A stretch of DNA of 8,149 nt, from positions 1 to 8,149 of the forward strand of contig JAFAAL010000018.1 of NCBI GenBank assembly GCA_023426575.1. Reading direction: 5' to 3'. The DNA is from Bacillota bacterium. Its GTDB lineage: Bacteria > Bacillota > Clostridia > Saccharofermentanales > DTU023. The position numbers and the translations under genes were made by a program. Each line of letters begins with the position of its first letter. The stretch's first letter is position 1. Positions 1 to 6,165 of the stretch are shown here, piece by piece. The notes under the pieces were generated by a model. The model was not told the DNA's origin. It saw nothing but the letters and a program-made list of their open reading frames with translations, and searched no databases.

Positions 1-87
1 GAAGTCAAATACAGCGACAGCGAGGAAAAGATCGAGCTGTCCGTCGATAAAGTGCTGGAGGAAGTACAAGGTCGTTTTCACTCCTAG
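1..87 (+). CDS. C-terminal end of an unidentified protein (5' part outside window)
   Basis: Frame 1 is open from the first base to a TAG at 85-87 and gives 28 residues ending in EEVQGRFHS. The segment is highly charged (E/K/D-rich) and looks like an amphipathic C-terminal helix (SVDKVLEEVQGRF). It reads as genuine coding sequence because an intrinsic terminator follows about 40 bases after the stop. I do not recognise the family from so short a piece and assign no function. It is the last gene of its transcription unit, since the next gene has its own promoter beyond the terminator. Confidence 0.7.
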   Translation, partial: EVKYSDSEEKIELSVDKVLEEVQGRFHS

Positions 88-126
88 GGGGGAATTGAGC
101 AAGTCTTCCCACAAAATACCAAATGC

Positions 127-160
127 AATGACCCGTGGCTCAGGCCACGGGTTATTTTGA
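127..160 (+). terminator. Intrinsic terminator of the upstream gene
   Basis: ACCCGTGGC (131-139) pairs perfectly with GCCACGGGT (144-152) around the four-base loop TCAG. The stem can extend through a G-T and three A-T pairs (127-130 with 153-156). A T-rich tail (TATTTTGATTCTTT) follows. It separates the gene ending at 87 from the surface protein gene. Confidence 0.9.
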
Positions 161-172
161 TTCTTTAACAAC

Positions 173-201
173 TTGTGTAATTGAGAAATTAGTGTTATAC
201 T
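173..201 (+). promoter_or_regulatory. Putative sigma-A promoter of the surface protein gene
   Basis: A weak -35, TTGTGT (173-178, 3 of 6 consensus bases), is followed after a 17-base spacer by a good -10, TATACT (196-201, 5 of 6). The predicted start of transcription is near 208, leaving a leader of about 60 bases before the ATG at 269. It lies just beyond the upstream terminator, where a promoter for a one-gene unit is expected. No clear operator was seen. Confidence 0.6.
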
Positions 202-253
202 TAGCCGAAATATTTTGTCTTTGGCTCTGTTGGAGTGTGAAGTTGACAAAATG

Positions 254-262
254 AGAAGGAGG
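254..262 (+). promoter_or_regulatory. Ribosome binding site that fixes the start of the surface protein
   Basis: AGAAGGAGG is a near-perfect Shine-Dalgarno sequence with a 6-base spacer to the ATG at 269. Earlier in-frame starts (TTG at 215, ATG at 251) have no such site, and each would put extra charged residues before the signal peptide. The ATG at 269 is therefore the likely start. Confidence 0.88.
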
Positions 263-268
263 CATTCA

Positions 269-2425
269 ATGGCTCAAAAGACCAAAAATTCTAAGAAAGT
301 GAGAATGAGTCTGACGCTTATTCTGGCCGTACTGATGCTCTTTGCAACTGTTTTTACGCAAGTCAGCACCTTTGCAGAGGAAGGACCCAGCGTGACGGAG
401 AGCGAGAAAGAGATTCAAACCACAGGGGAGAATACAGAGTCAAGTGTATCTCCTTCAGTCATCGAAGAGAGTGGCTCCGAGGAATCAAAATCTCCAGAAG
501 AGGGAGTCGCCCCCCAGTCCGCACCTATCGTTGCCCCGCTCACAGCACCTGCAGCCAATGCAACCCAAGAAGGAACACCATATAAAAATGGAGATGCTTT
601 ATATGAGCTCCCCGCTGAAAATGCAGCTGATTATATCGCTGTGACATTTAAGGTAGCTGAGGTTGAGGGCAAGCAGAGAGGTATCTATAACTGGGGACCT
701 GCAGGAGCGCGTCAAAACAGTACGCAATTCACGATCTATGTACGTAAGACCCTGAAGCGTGGCGATTTTAGAAAATTTGTGGCTCCCAAGGATGGCAGCT
801 TAATTAAGACGGCAGAGGGTGAGTGGCCCGACCGCCCGATCTTGTCGCTCAAAGAAGAATATCGAGAGGATTTCCTCTTTATAGGTTGGATCCCTGGAAT
901 TGCGGATTTCACAGACAAGAATCCTATGTGGAACAATAACCCTAACTTTGCCGCTACTCATATTCGTAACGTCATCCCAACAGATGAAAAGAATTCTTGG
1001 AATGATAGTCCCAATAATCCCGACGGGCGCAATAGACAGGATCCTAACTATTTTAAGAAGTACTATCTTGTGAAATTCCAGCCTGGGGTCGGTGGAACTC
1101 TTGTTCCAGGTGCGAGAGCCAAGAATAAGGTGTGGTTCTGGGTTCAGGAAAATGCGACACAGGCAAAGCTAGATGAATTCAGACCTAGCTTGAAGCCAGA
1201 GAGAGGTTTCTTGCCTGACGAACCACAGTGGGTCAAAGAGCCACTCTCTGCCACATATACAAAGGATACAACGCATACTGCAGCGTTCCGACCCTATTTT
1301 ACAATTGAATGGGATGACAAAGCGCCCAAAGATATCTTCGTGAAAATCACTTCTGCTAAGGGAAATATCATTATACAGGAAATCAAAGCGACGGATCCAA
1401 GATATAAAGATGGCATTTTGCAACTTGTCTTCACCAATGAAGAGCTCGGAATTGAAAAAACCGAGGATAGAATGAATGTCAAGATTGAGACAGGTCTGAA
1501 GCAGGGGGAACAGGTCATTACTATCCCCAGCAAAGCTGGACAGGTATTTGTCCCCGATCATTATGTTCGCTCCTATGATGGAGACGTCAATCTCCCAAGT
1601 GGAGTCTACGGCGTCAAATTCGCAAAGCAAAATTTCGAGAAAAAGTCTGATGGCAACGGATCTATCGATTGCGAGAAATTAGAAGCACGAGCTGAGTCCT
1701 ATATGATGTACCATAATATGGATTATTCGCTTGTGGACCTTATTCAGTCAGCCTCGGATATCACGCAAATTCAACACTACTACGTTCAGAATAAGCCGTA
1801 CTTTAGAATTCCCGTGGCCGTTTACCAAGATGCTAAAGATGTCAAAATCAAGTTGACGATCAGTCAAGAACTCAAAAATGTTGCGATCAAGGTCCAAGAT
1901 AAGTTTAATTCTTTTGGCTATCCTTATAGTCGAGCGCGATATCCACAAGGTGTGATCTTTGTCGAACCAAACTTTACTGAAACTCGCACAGAGAACTTGA
2001 TTGAACTTTCAATCCCGGAAATGAAGGCGGGAACAGGTTTTGTCCTAGAACTCACGGGAGACTTCGAAGACGCTCCCAAGTACAATAATTTCCCCCTCCA
2101 TGCGGTCTTGGAAATGACTGGACAATTTGTCTGTGTCAAGCCAGTTCCGTCGGAGACGACGGTCGTTGTGCCGACAACACCCGTGACGACAAGCAGTATG
2201 AGCCCGAGCCCGACTGAGCTATTGTTTAAACCAGGGGCTCCTATCACGGCGTCAAGCAGCGGTGCCAAGCTCCCGACGCCATCTCTTGTCACAAGCACAA
2301 ATACTAAGCCGAGTCCGACGCAGATCCCGGCCACCGGCGAGAGTGGTCTGCCGACAGTCATGGGCTTCAGCCTCATGGCACTGGCCGCTGCCCTGATCCT
2401 TCTCAGGACCAGACGTAAATTCTAA
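269..2425 (+). CDS. Sortase-anchored cell-wall surface protein (IPATG signal), function unknown
   Basis: This 718-residue protein is secreted and probably fixed covalently to peptidoglycan by a sortase. Residues 1-12 are basic, 13-32 hydrophobic, and a signal peptidase site follows A36 (TFA|EE). Residues 37-110 are an acidic/Pro/Ser linker. Two diverged beta-type modules follow, about 120-215 and 263-342. They start with similar strands (YIAVTFKV and YYLVKFQPG), and the first ends in FIGW. They resemble the InlB-B/List-Bact class of repeats found in adhesins, but that match is by eye only. Residues 343-640 fit no family I know. Residues 641-685 are a Pro/Thr/Ser-rich wall-spanning stalk. IPATG (686-690), a hydrophobic segment and the tail RTRRKF form the sorting signal, with Ile replacing the usual Leu. 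The gene is a single transcription unit between two terminators and is more AT-rich than its neighbours, which may indicate transfer or a different selection regime. An adhesin role is inference; no catalytic motif was seen. Confidence 0.9.
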   Translation: MAQKTKNSKKVRMSLTLILAVLMLFATVFTQVSTFAEEGPSVTESEKEIQTTGENTESSVSPSVIEESGSEESKSPEEGVAPQSAPIVAPLTAPAANATQEGTPYKNGDALYELPAENAADYIAVTFKVAEVEGKQRGIYNWGPAGARQNSTQFTIYVRKTLKRGDFRKFVAPKDGSLIKTAEGEWPDRPILSLKEEYREDFLFIGWIPGIADFTDKNPMWNNNPNFAATHIRNVIPTDEKNSWNDSPNNPDGRNRQDPNYFKKYYLVKFQPGVGGTLVPGARAKNKVWFWVQENATQAKLDEFRPSLKPERGFLPDEPQWVKEPLSATYTKDTTHTAAFRPYFTIEWDDKAPKDIFVKITSAKGNIIIQEIKATDPRYKDGILQLVFTNEELGIEKTEDRMNVKIETGLKQGEQVITIPSKAGQVFVPDHYVRSYDGDVNLPSGVYGVKFAKQNFEKKSDGNGSIDCEKLEARAESYMMYHNMDYSLVDLIQSASDITQIQHYYVQNKPYFRIPVAVYQDAKDVKIKLTISQELKNVAIKVQDKFNSFGYPYSRARYPQGVIFVEPNFTETRTENLIELSIPEMKAGTGFVLELTGDFEDAPKYNNFPLHAVLEMTGQFVCVKPVPSETTVVVPTTPVTTSSMSPSPTELLFKPGAPITASSSGAKLPTPSLVTSTNTKPSPTQIPATGESGLPTVMGFSLMALAAALILLRTRRKF

Positions 2426-2443
2426 GGCTCTTGAGCTGAATGA

Positions 2444-2478
2444 AGAGAGGTCCGCGAAATGCGGACCTCTTTCTTTTT
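2444..2478 (+). terminator. Intrinsic terminator of the surface protein gene
   Basis: AGAGGTCCGC (2446-2455) and GCGGACCTCT (2461-2470) form a perfect 10-bp stem with loop GAAAT. The T-rich tail TTCTTTTT ends at 2478. The hairpin begins about 20 bases after the TAA, so the surface protein gene is monocistronic. Confidence 0.93.
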
Positions 2479-2483
2479 GGCTA

Positions 2484-2512
2484 TTGACATCTGTCTTGGA
2501 ATAGTTAATAAT
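2484..2512 (+). promoter_or_regulatory. Promoter of the tRNA-Leu gene
   Basis: A consensus -35, TTGACA (2484-2489), is followed after 17 bases by AATAAT (2507-2512, 5 of 6 matches to TATAAT). Predicted initiation is near 2519, about 18 bases before the mature tRNA 5' end. This is the strongest sigma-A-type promoter in the window, as expected for a stable RNA. Confidence 0.85.
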
Positions 2513-2536
2513 AGCGAGGCCTTGAGGCACAGCCAG

Positions 2537-2620
2537 GCGACCGTGGCGGAACTGGCAGACGCGCATGCTTGAGGTGCATGTGGTAACCCCGTGCGAGTTC
2601 GAGTCTCGCCGGTCGCACCA
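2537..2620 (+). tRNA. tRNA-Leu, anticodon GAG
   Basis: This is an 84-nt class II tRNA. The acceptor stem GCGACCG pairs with CGGTCGC (2610-2616), followed by discriminator A and an encoded CCA (2618-2620). The anticodon stem CATGC/GCATG (2564-2568/2576-2580) encloses the loop TTGAGGT with anticodon GAG at 2571-2573, which reads CUC and CUU leucine codons. A variable arm of about 12 bases lies at 2581-2592. The T arm GCGAG/CTCGC (2593-2597/2605-2609) carries the loop TTCGAGT. All pairs are intact. It has its own promoter and terminator. Confidence 0.96.
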
Positions 2621-2651
2621 ACCCGCAGCCTATGACTGCGGGTTTTCTTTT
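2621..2651 (+). terminator. Intrinsic terminator directly after the tRNA
   Basis: ACCCGCAG (2621-2628) pairs with CTGCGGGT (2636-2643) around the loop CCTATGA, followed by TTTTCTTTT. It begins on the base right after the tRNA CCA. It also lies only 18 bases before the next coding start, so any transcript reaching that operon from the tRNA promoter must read through it. Confidence 0.9.
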
Positions 2652-2669
2652 GCACAGAAATGAGGTCAC

Positions 2670-3947
2670 ATGGATATTTTCTCTGCTTATTCTGATCTGG
2701 GCGTGAGAGCTGAGATATGGGCTCTCCTTGAGGACTTAGAGGAGCACCTGCAGCCTTTCTACGCTGAGATTTCCCAGGTGGAAACTCTAAGACAGCTGCG
2801 CGTGCTTCGCGCATTTCAGAACAATTATCTCTGTGAGGCAGAACTTCATGGTTCGACGGGCTACGGCTATCACGACGCGGGTCGGGATAAACTGGAGCAG
2901 GCTTTTGCCGAATCGCTCGAGGCTGAGGCTGCCTTTTTGCGTTGGCAGTTTGCCTCGGGCAGTCAGGTGCTCTACCAGATGCTCCGCGCTCTCTTGAGGC
3001 CTGGTGATGAGCTGCTCATTGCGACGGGGGAGGTCTATGACAGTCTGAAGCCGGCCGTGAGAAGTCTCTCGGAGCAGGGTATCACGGTGAATTTTGTCGA
3101 CTTAAAGCTCTCCTCTGAAGCGCTGCTCGCTCAGGAGGCGCAATTTGATATGGAGGGGATTATCTCCGCTCTGACTCCTCGCACCGCAGCGGTCTATGTG
3201 CAGAAGTCACGGGGCTATTCTCTCAGACCGTGCCTGACTTCGGCTCAAATTGGTGATTTAAAGAGAGAACTACTTGCTGCTGGCTTCACGAAGCCTCTGC
3301 TCGTCGATAACTGCTATGGAGAATTCGTCGAGGCCCATGAGCCGACCCACTATGGTGCGGATCTCATCGCGGGCTCTCTCATCAAGAATCCTGGCGGCGG
3401 CATAGCGCCGAGCGGGGGCTATGTGGCGGGGCGTCAGGACCTGGTTGAGCGCGTGGCCGAGGGTGTGACGGCGCCCGGGATTGGGCGCGAGATCGGACCC
3501 AGCCTCGGCCACCTGCGAGAACTCGGGCTCGGCCTCTATCTTGCGCCGTCCATTGTGGCCTCGGCGCTGAAGACGGCAACCCTGATGGCTGCACTTTTTG
3601 CAAAGCTGGGCTATCCAGTGGAGCCCCTAGCTGGAGCTGAGCGTGGTGACATTGTCCAGATTGTGGCCCTCGAAGATCCAGAAAAGCTCAAGGCATTCTG
3701 CCGGGCCATTCAGCTGGCAGCACCCATCGATCACCACTTCACGCCGGAGCCCAGCGCAATGCCTGGCTATGATTGTGATATCATTATGGCGAGTGGATCC
3801 TTTACCCAGGGGTCCTCGATAGAACTCTCGGCGGATGGACCTCTGCGTCCTCCCTATGCCGCTTTTTATCAGGGTTCATTCAATCTTTCTTGCGGACGTC
3901 TGGCGGCCCTGTTCGTGGCGCAGGCGCTTGCAGACATCGGAGGCTAG
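2670..3947 (+). CDS. ynbB: PLP-dependent C-S lyase, methionine gamma-lyase / 'aluminium resistance' family
   Basis: This 425-residue, full-length cytosolic member of the fold-type I PLP enzymes belongs to the family annotated as methionine gamma-lyase-like or aluminium resistance protein (Bacillus subtilis YnbB-like). It probably cleaves a C-S bond of a sulfur amino acid; the true substrate is uncertain even within the family. Family marks are: TGYGYHDAGRD (residues 63-73); QFASGSQ (93-99); PGDELL (111-116); LVDNCYGEFVE (211-221), whose Asp should bind the PLP pyridine nitrogen; and AGSLIKNPGGG, in which K239 is the expected Schiff-base lysine. The C-terminal part is also typical: TPEPSAMPGYDCDIIMASG, then IELSADGPLRPPY. 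A GAGGT Shine-Dalgarno (2662-2666) lies only 3 bases from the ATG. The gene starts 18 bases after the tRNA terminator with no promoter of its own visible, and the HlyD-like gene follows after 3 bases, so the two are probably co-transcribed. Confidence 0.92.
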   Translation: MDIFSAYSDLGVRAEIWALLEDLEEHLQPFYAEISQVETLRQLRVLRAFQNNYLCEAELHGSTGYGYHDAGRDKLEQAFAESLEAEAAFLRWQFASGSQVLYQMLRALLRPGDELLIATGEVYDSLKPAVRSLSEQGITVNFVDLKLSSEALLAQEAQFDMEGIISALTPRTAAVYVQKSRGYSLRPCLTSAQIGDLKRELLAAGFTKPLLVDNCYGEFVEAHEPTHYGADLIAGSLIKNPGGGIAPSGGYVAGRQDLVERVAEGVTAPGIGREIGPSLGHLRELGLGLYLAPSIVASALKTATLMAALFAKLGYPVEPLAGAERGDIVQIVALEDPEKLKAFCRAIQLAAPIDHHFTPEPSAMPGYDCDIIMASGSFTQGSSIELSADGPLRPPYAAFYQGSFNLSCGRLAALFVAQALADIGG

Positions 3948-3950
3948 ACT

Positions 3951-5303
3951 ATGCCAGAGGGCAGAGATCAGACACAAATCGCCAGCCGAGAGGCCCAGAC
4001 GAAGCGTCGTATCATCATGGAGAAGCGCCGCAATTACAGGCGCTCGCTGCTCCTCACAAGCATGATCCTCCTGATTACCATCCTGACCTTCTTCATCCTC
4101 ATGCGACTCCTCAACCGCTCCAAGAGCGTGCCTCAGTATATCTTCCTCCGTGAGGATCGCCTCGAGCGCACAATCGACATCGACGCCCTGATCCTCCGCG
4201 ATGAGTTTGTCATCACGAGCGACAGCGAGGGACAGTACCACGCTGACTTTCCCGCGGGGACACGACTCGCCAAGGACCAAGTCTTTGGACAGCTTGTCCA
4301 GCCGTCCGCAGCTGCTCGTCTGGTCGAATTGTCAAAAGCCGAATCCGATCTCAATGCCCGGCGCCATGAGCTCTTGAATACTGAGGAGGGCGGGGAAGCG
4401 CGTCGCGTTGCTGAAAAGCGTGACCTCGAGATTCACGATCTGATGAGCCGCTACTACTACGTCGATAAACTGCGTGAGCCCGCGAGCCTGGCCGCCCTGA
4501 TTGAGCAGCTGAAACTGAGCCTCGAGCAGCGGAGTCGCGAGCTCGCAGAACTCAAGTTCTCAGATCGTGAGTACAATCAGGCTCTTGAGAGCTACCTCAA
4601 CTTAAAATCACTGGTCTCCAGCTCTGCCATCGATCTGAGAGCGCCGGTCAGTGGAGTTCTGGCCTATGGCATCGACGGTTTCGAAGATGTGAAGACGAGT
4701 GAGATCAAGGAAGCGGACAGCAAGACTTTGCAAGATCTCCTGCGCCGCCGTCCTGAACCGACGACAGCAGCTAGTGGAGAGATCCCAGAGGGCCACGCCA
4801 TCGCCAAGGTCATCCACGGGGTCCATCAATATTTCCTCGCCATTCTGCCCTCGGGCCTGGACAGCGAGCTCAAGTCTCTGGGCCGTCTCAGTGCAGTGGC
4901 GGAGGACTATGGCTTCGAGATTTCACAGCTGCGCGTCATTCGCAGCGGGGAGACGAGACAGGGTACTCTGCTTCTCTTTGAGACGACCAATGGCCTCACG
5001 CAGCTGGCCAATCAGCGGCGGGTGAAGCTGAGCCTACGGCTCAATTCTGAGCGCGGCCTCAAGGTGCCTCGTCAGGCTCTCATAGGCTTCCGTCCAGGCA
5101 CGGTCGAGGCTAAGCTCAAGATCGTCCAGGAGGGCTATGTCCACGAGGTAGATATCAATGTCTTGGACTTCAACCAGGACTATGCCCTGATCAGTCCAGC
5201 TCCCGCGACCGAAGATACTGCGGCTGTGACAATTGCTCCTGCGACCATGGTGGTCGTCAATCCCGACGCAGTCCGAGATGGTGATCCCATCGATGTCGAA
5301 TAG
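3951..5303 (+). CDS. HlyD-like membrane-fusion / periplasmic-adaptor-type protein, single-pass
   Basis: This 450-residue protein has a basic N-terminal cytosolic stretch (residues 1-31) and one membrane helix (about 32-51, then R-L-L). The large extracytoplasmic part follows HlyD logic: a first lipoyl-like half (about 78-115), a helical Glu/Arg/Leu-rich region likely to form a coiled-coil hairpin (about 117-225), and a second lipoyl-like half beginning APVSGVLAYG (231-240). A beta-barrel-type region comes after that. Such proteins normally bridge a transporter to the outside, but no ABC or RND partner is in this window, so its role is open. The ATG at 3951 is backed by GGAGG (3939-3943, 7-base spacer) placed inside the end of the lyase gene. 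A later in-frame ATG (residue 23) lies just before the helix but lacks comparable support. It sits between the lyase (3-base gap) and yggS (9-base gap). The family call rests on architecture rather than on a diagnostic motif. Confidence 0.75.
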   Translation: MPEGRDQTQIASREAQTKRRIIMEKRRNYRRSLLLTSMILLITILTFFILMRLLNRSKSVPQYIFLREDRLERTIDIDALILRDEFVITSDSEGQYHADFPAGTRLAKDQVFGQLVQPSAAARLVELSKAESDLNARRHELLNTEEGGEARRVAEKRDLEIHDLMSRYYYVDKLREPASLAALIEQLKLSLEQRSRELAELKFSDREYNQALESYLNLKSLVSSSAIDLRAPVSGVLAYGIDGFEDVKTSEIKEADSKTLQDLLRRRPEPTTAASGEIPEGHAIAKVIHGVHQYFLAILPSGLDSELKSLGRLSAVAEDYGFEISQLRVIRSGETRQGTLLLFETTNGLTQLANQRRVKLSLRLNSERGLKVPRQALIGFRPGTVEAKLKIVQEGYVHEVDINVLDFNQDYALISPAPATEDTAAVTIAPATMVVVNPDAVRDGDPIDVE

Positions 5304-5312
5304 GAGGGAAGT

Positions 5313-6029
5313 ATGAGTCAAAATATAGAGAATGCTTCACGTGCAGAGACTATTGCAGAGGGCCTGAGAGCTGTTCAGACAGCGATCCGTGAGGCCTCAA
5401 AAGAGGGGCAGCCCCCCGTTCTCGTCGCTGTCAGCAAGACCTATCCATTGACAGACATCGTCCATGCCTATCATTTAGGTCAGCATGTCTTCGGCGAGAA
5501 TAAGGTGCAAGAAATTCTGGAAAAGCAAGAAGAGGCACGCTCCCTCTGCCCTGAGCTTGAGATCTCCTGGCATCTCATCGGCCACCTCCAGAGAAACAAG
5601 GTGCGTCAAATCATCGGCCGCGTCGATCTCATCCACTCAGTCGACTCACTGCGCCTCATTGCAGAGATCGGCAAGCGGGCGGCGCAGGCCTCCATCATCC
5701 AGCCCATCCTCCTCCAGATCAATGTCTCTGGTGAAGCGTCCAAGGACGGCTTTGCCCCTTCTGAACTCGAGCCTGCCCTCGCCGCGTGTCAGGCGGAGCC
5801 AAGTCTTGATCTTCAGGGTCTGATGACGATGGCCCCAGCGGCGGCCTCAGAGGAGGAGGCCGAGGCAATCTTTTCAGGTCTGACGGCGCTGCTCCCTATC
5901 GTACAGGAGGCCTATCCGCAGGCCGCAACGCTCTCTATGGGTATGAGTGGCGACTTCATTCCAGCTCTGAGGGCTGGATCGACAATGCTGCGAATCGGCT
6001 CCCTAATCTTCGGCCCCAGAGTTTATTGA
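5313..6029 (+). CDS. yggS: PLP homeostasis protein YggS/YlmE (PLPBP/PROSC family)
   Basis: At 238 residues this matches the usual length of the family, a single TIM-barrel-like domain that binds PLP without known catalysis. It keeps free PLP and amino/keto-acid pools in balance in the cytosol. Diagnostic motifs in order are VAVSKTYP (K42 is the expected PLP lysine), FGENKVQE, WHLIGHLQRNK, IHSVDS, QINVSGEASKDGF, LQGLMTMAP, LSMGMSGDF and GSTMLRIGSLIFG. The start is clear: AGGAGG (5302-5307) overlaps the upstream stop codon and lies 5 bases from the ATG. It is probably co-transcribed with the HlyD-like gene and the PLP-dependent lyase. In many Gram-positive bacteria the orthologue (ylmE) lies just upstream of sepF (ylmF), as here, although a promoter separates the two in this window. 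Confidence 0.96.
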   Translation: MSQNIENASRAETIAEGLRAVQTAIREASKEGQPPVLVAVSKTYPLTDIVHAYHLGQHVFGENKVQEILEKQEEARSLCPELEISWHLIGHLQRNKVRQIIGRVDLIHSVDSLRLIAEIGKRAAQASIIQPILLQINVSGEASKDGFAPSELEPALAACQAEPSLDLQGLMTMAPAAASEEEAEAIFSGLTALLPIVQEAYPQAATLSMGMSGDFIPALRAGSTMLRIGSLIFGPRVY

Positions 6030-6078
6030 AGCTTCTTAAGAGGGAAGAGGCGAATTGGTCTATCTTTACTTAGACTGT

Positions 6079-6105
6079 TTGTACCCGCTCTCTTTATGCT
6101 ATAAT
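6079..6105 (+). promoter_or_regulatory. Extended -10 promoter of sepF-coaW
   Basis: A perfect -10, TATAAT (6100-6105), is preceded by TGC, giving an extended -10 element (6097-6105). This can compensate for the poor -35: TTGTAC at 6079-6084 is only 15 bases away. Initiation is predicted near 6112, giving a leader of about 54 bases. Two ATCATT direct repeats (6112-6117, 6121-6126) and the 8-base palindrome TGATATCA (6126-6133) lie just downstream. Their role, if any, is unknown. Confidence 0.75.
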
Positions 6106-6136
6106 GGGGCCATCATTTTAATCATTGATATCAGGA

Positions 6137-6153
6137 GCCTGGCCACGCCAGGC
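6137..6153 (+). promoter_or_regulatory. Hairpin in the sepF leader next to the ribosome binding site
   Basis: GCCTGGC (6137-6143) pairs perfectly with GCCAGGC (6147-6153) around the loop CAC. The helix ends two bases before the GGAGG (6156-6160) of sepF. No T-run follows, so it is not a terminator. It could affect ribosome access or mRNA stability, but that is inference. Confidence 0.55.
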
Positions 6154-6165
6154 GCGGAGGAGTAA

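Noticed and set aside
215..268. Longer N-terminus of the surface protein from TTG 215 or ATG 251
   Set aside because: Neither has a Shine-Dalgarno. The AGAAGGAGG at 254-262 points to ATG 269, which gives a standard signal peptide.
243..270. TTGACA (243-248) with TTCAAT (265-270) as a second promoter
   Set aside because: Transcription would begin downstream of the ATG at 269 and lose the ribosome binding site. Spacing and -10 are also poorer than at 173-201.
1924..2376. Long minus-strand open frame opposite the surface protein 3' end
   Set aside because: It mirrors the Pro/Thr/Ser-rich stalk codons, has no ribosome binding site and resembles no protein family.
2537..2620. tRNA-Leu as an integration (att) site for a mobile element
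   Set aside because: No repeat of the tRNA 3' end elsewhere in the window and no integrase or phage-like gene.
3876..4280. Minus-strand open frame rich in Glu/Asp across the lyase/HlyD boundary
   Set aside because: It is antisense to two well-supported genes. Its acidic composition is a by-product of the complementary strand, and no start signal is seen.
6028..6052. GAAGCTTC / CTTC...GAAG inverted repeats after yggS as a terminator
   Set aside because: The stems are only about 4 bp and no T-run follows. A real terminator could not be supported here.
6137..6165. sepF leader as a known riboswitch or an attenuator
   Set aside because: The leader is only about 54 bases, shows one simple hairpin, and has no T-tract or known riboswitch core.
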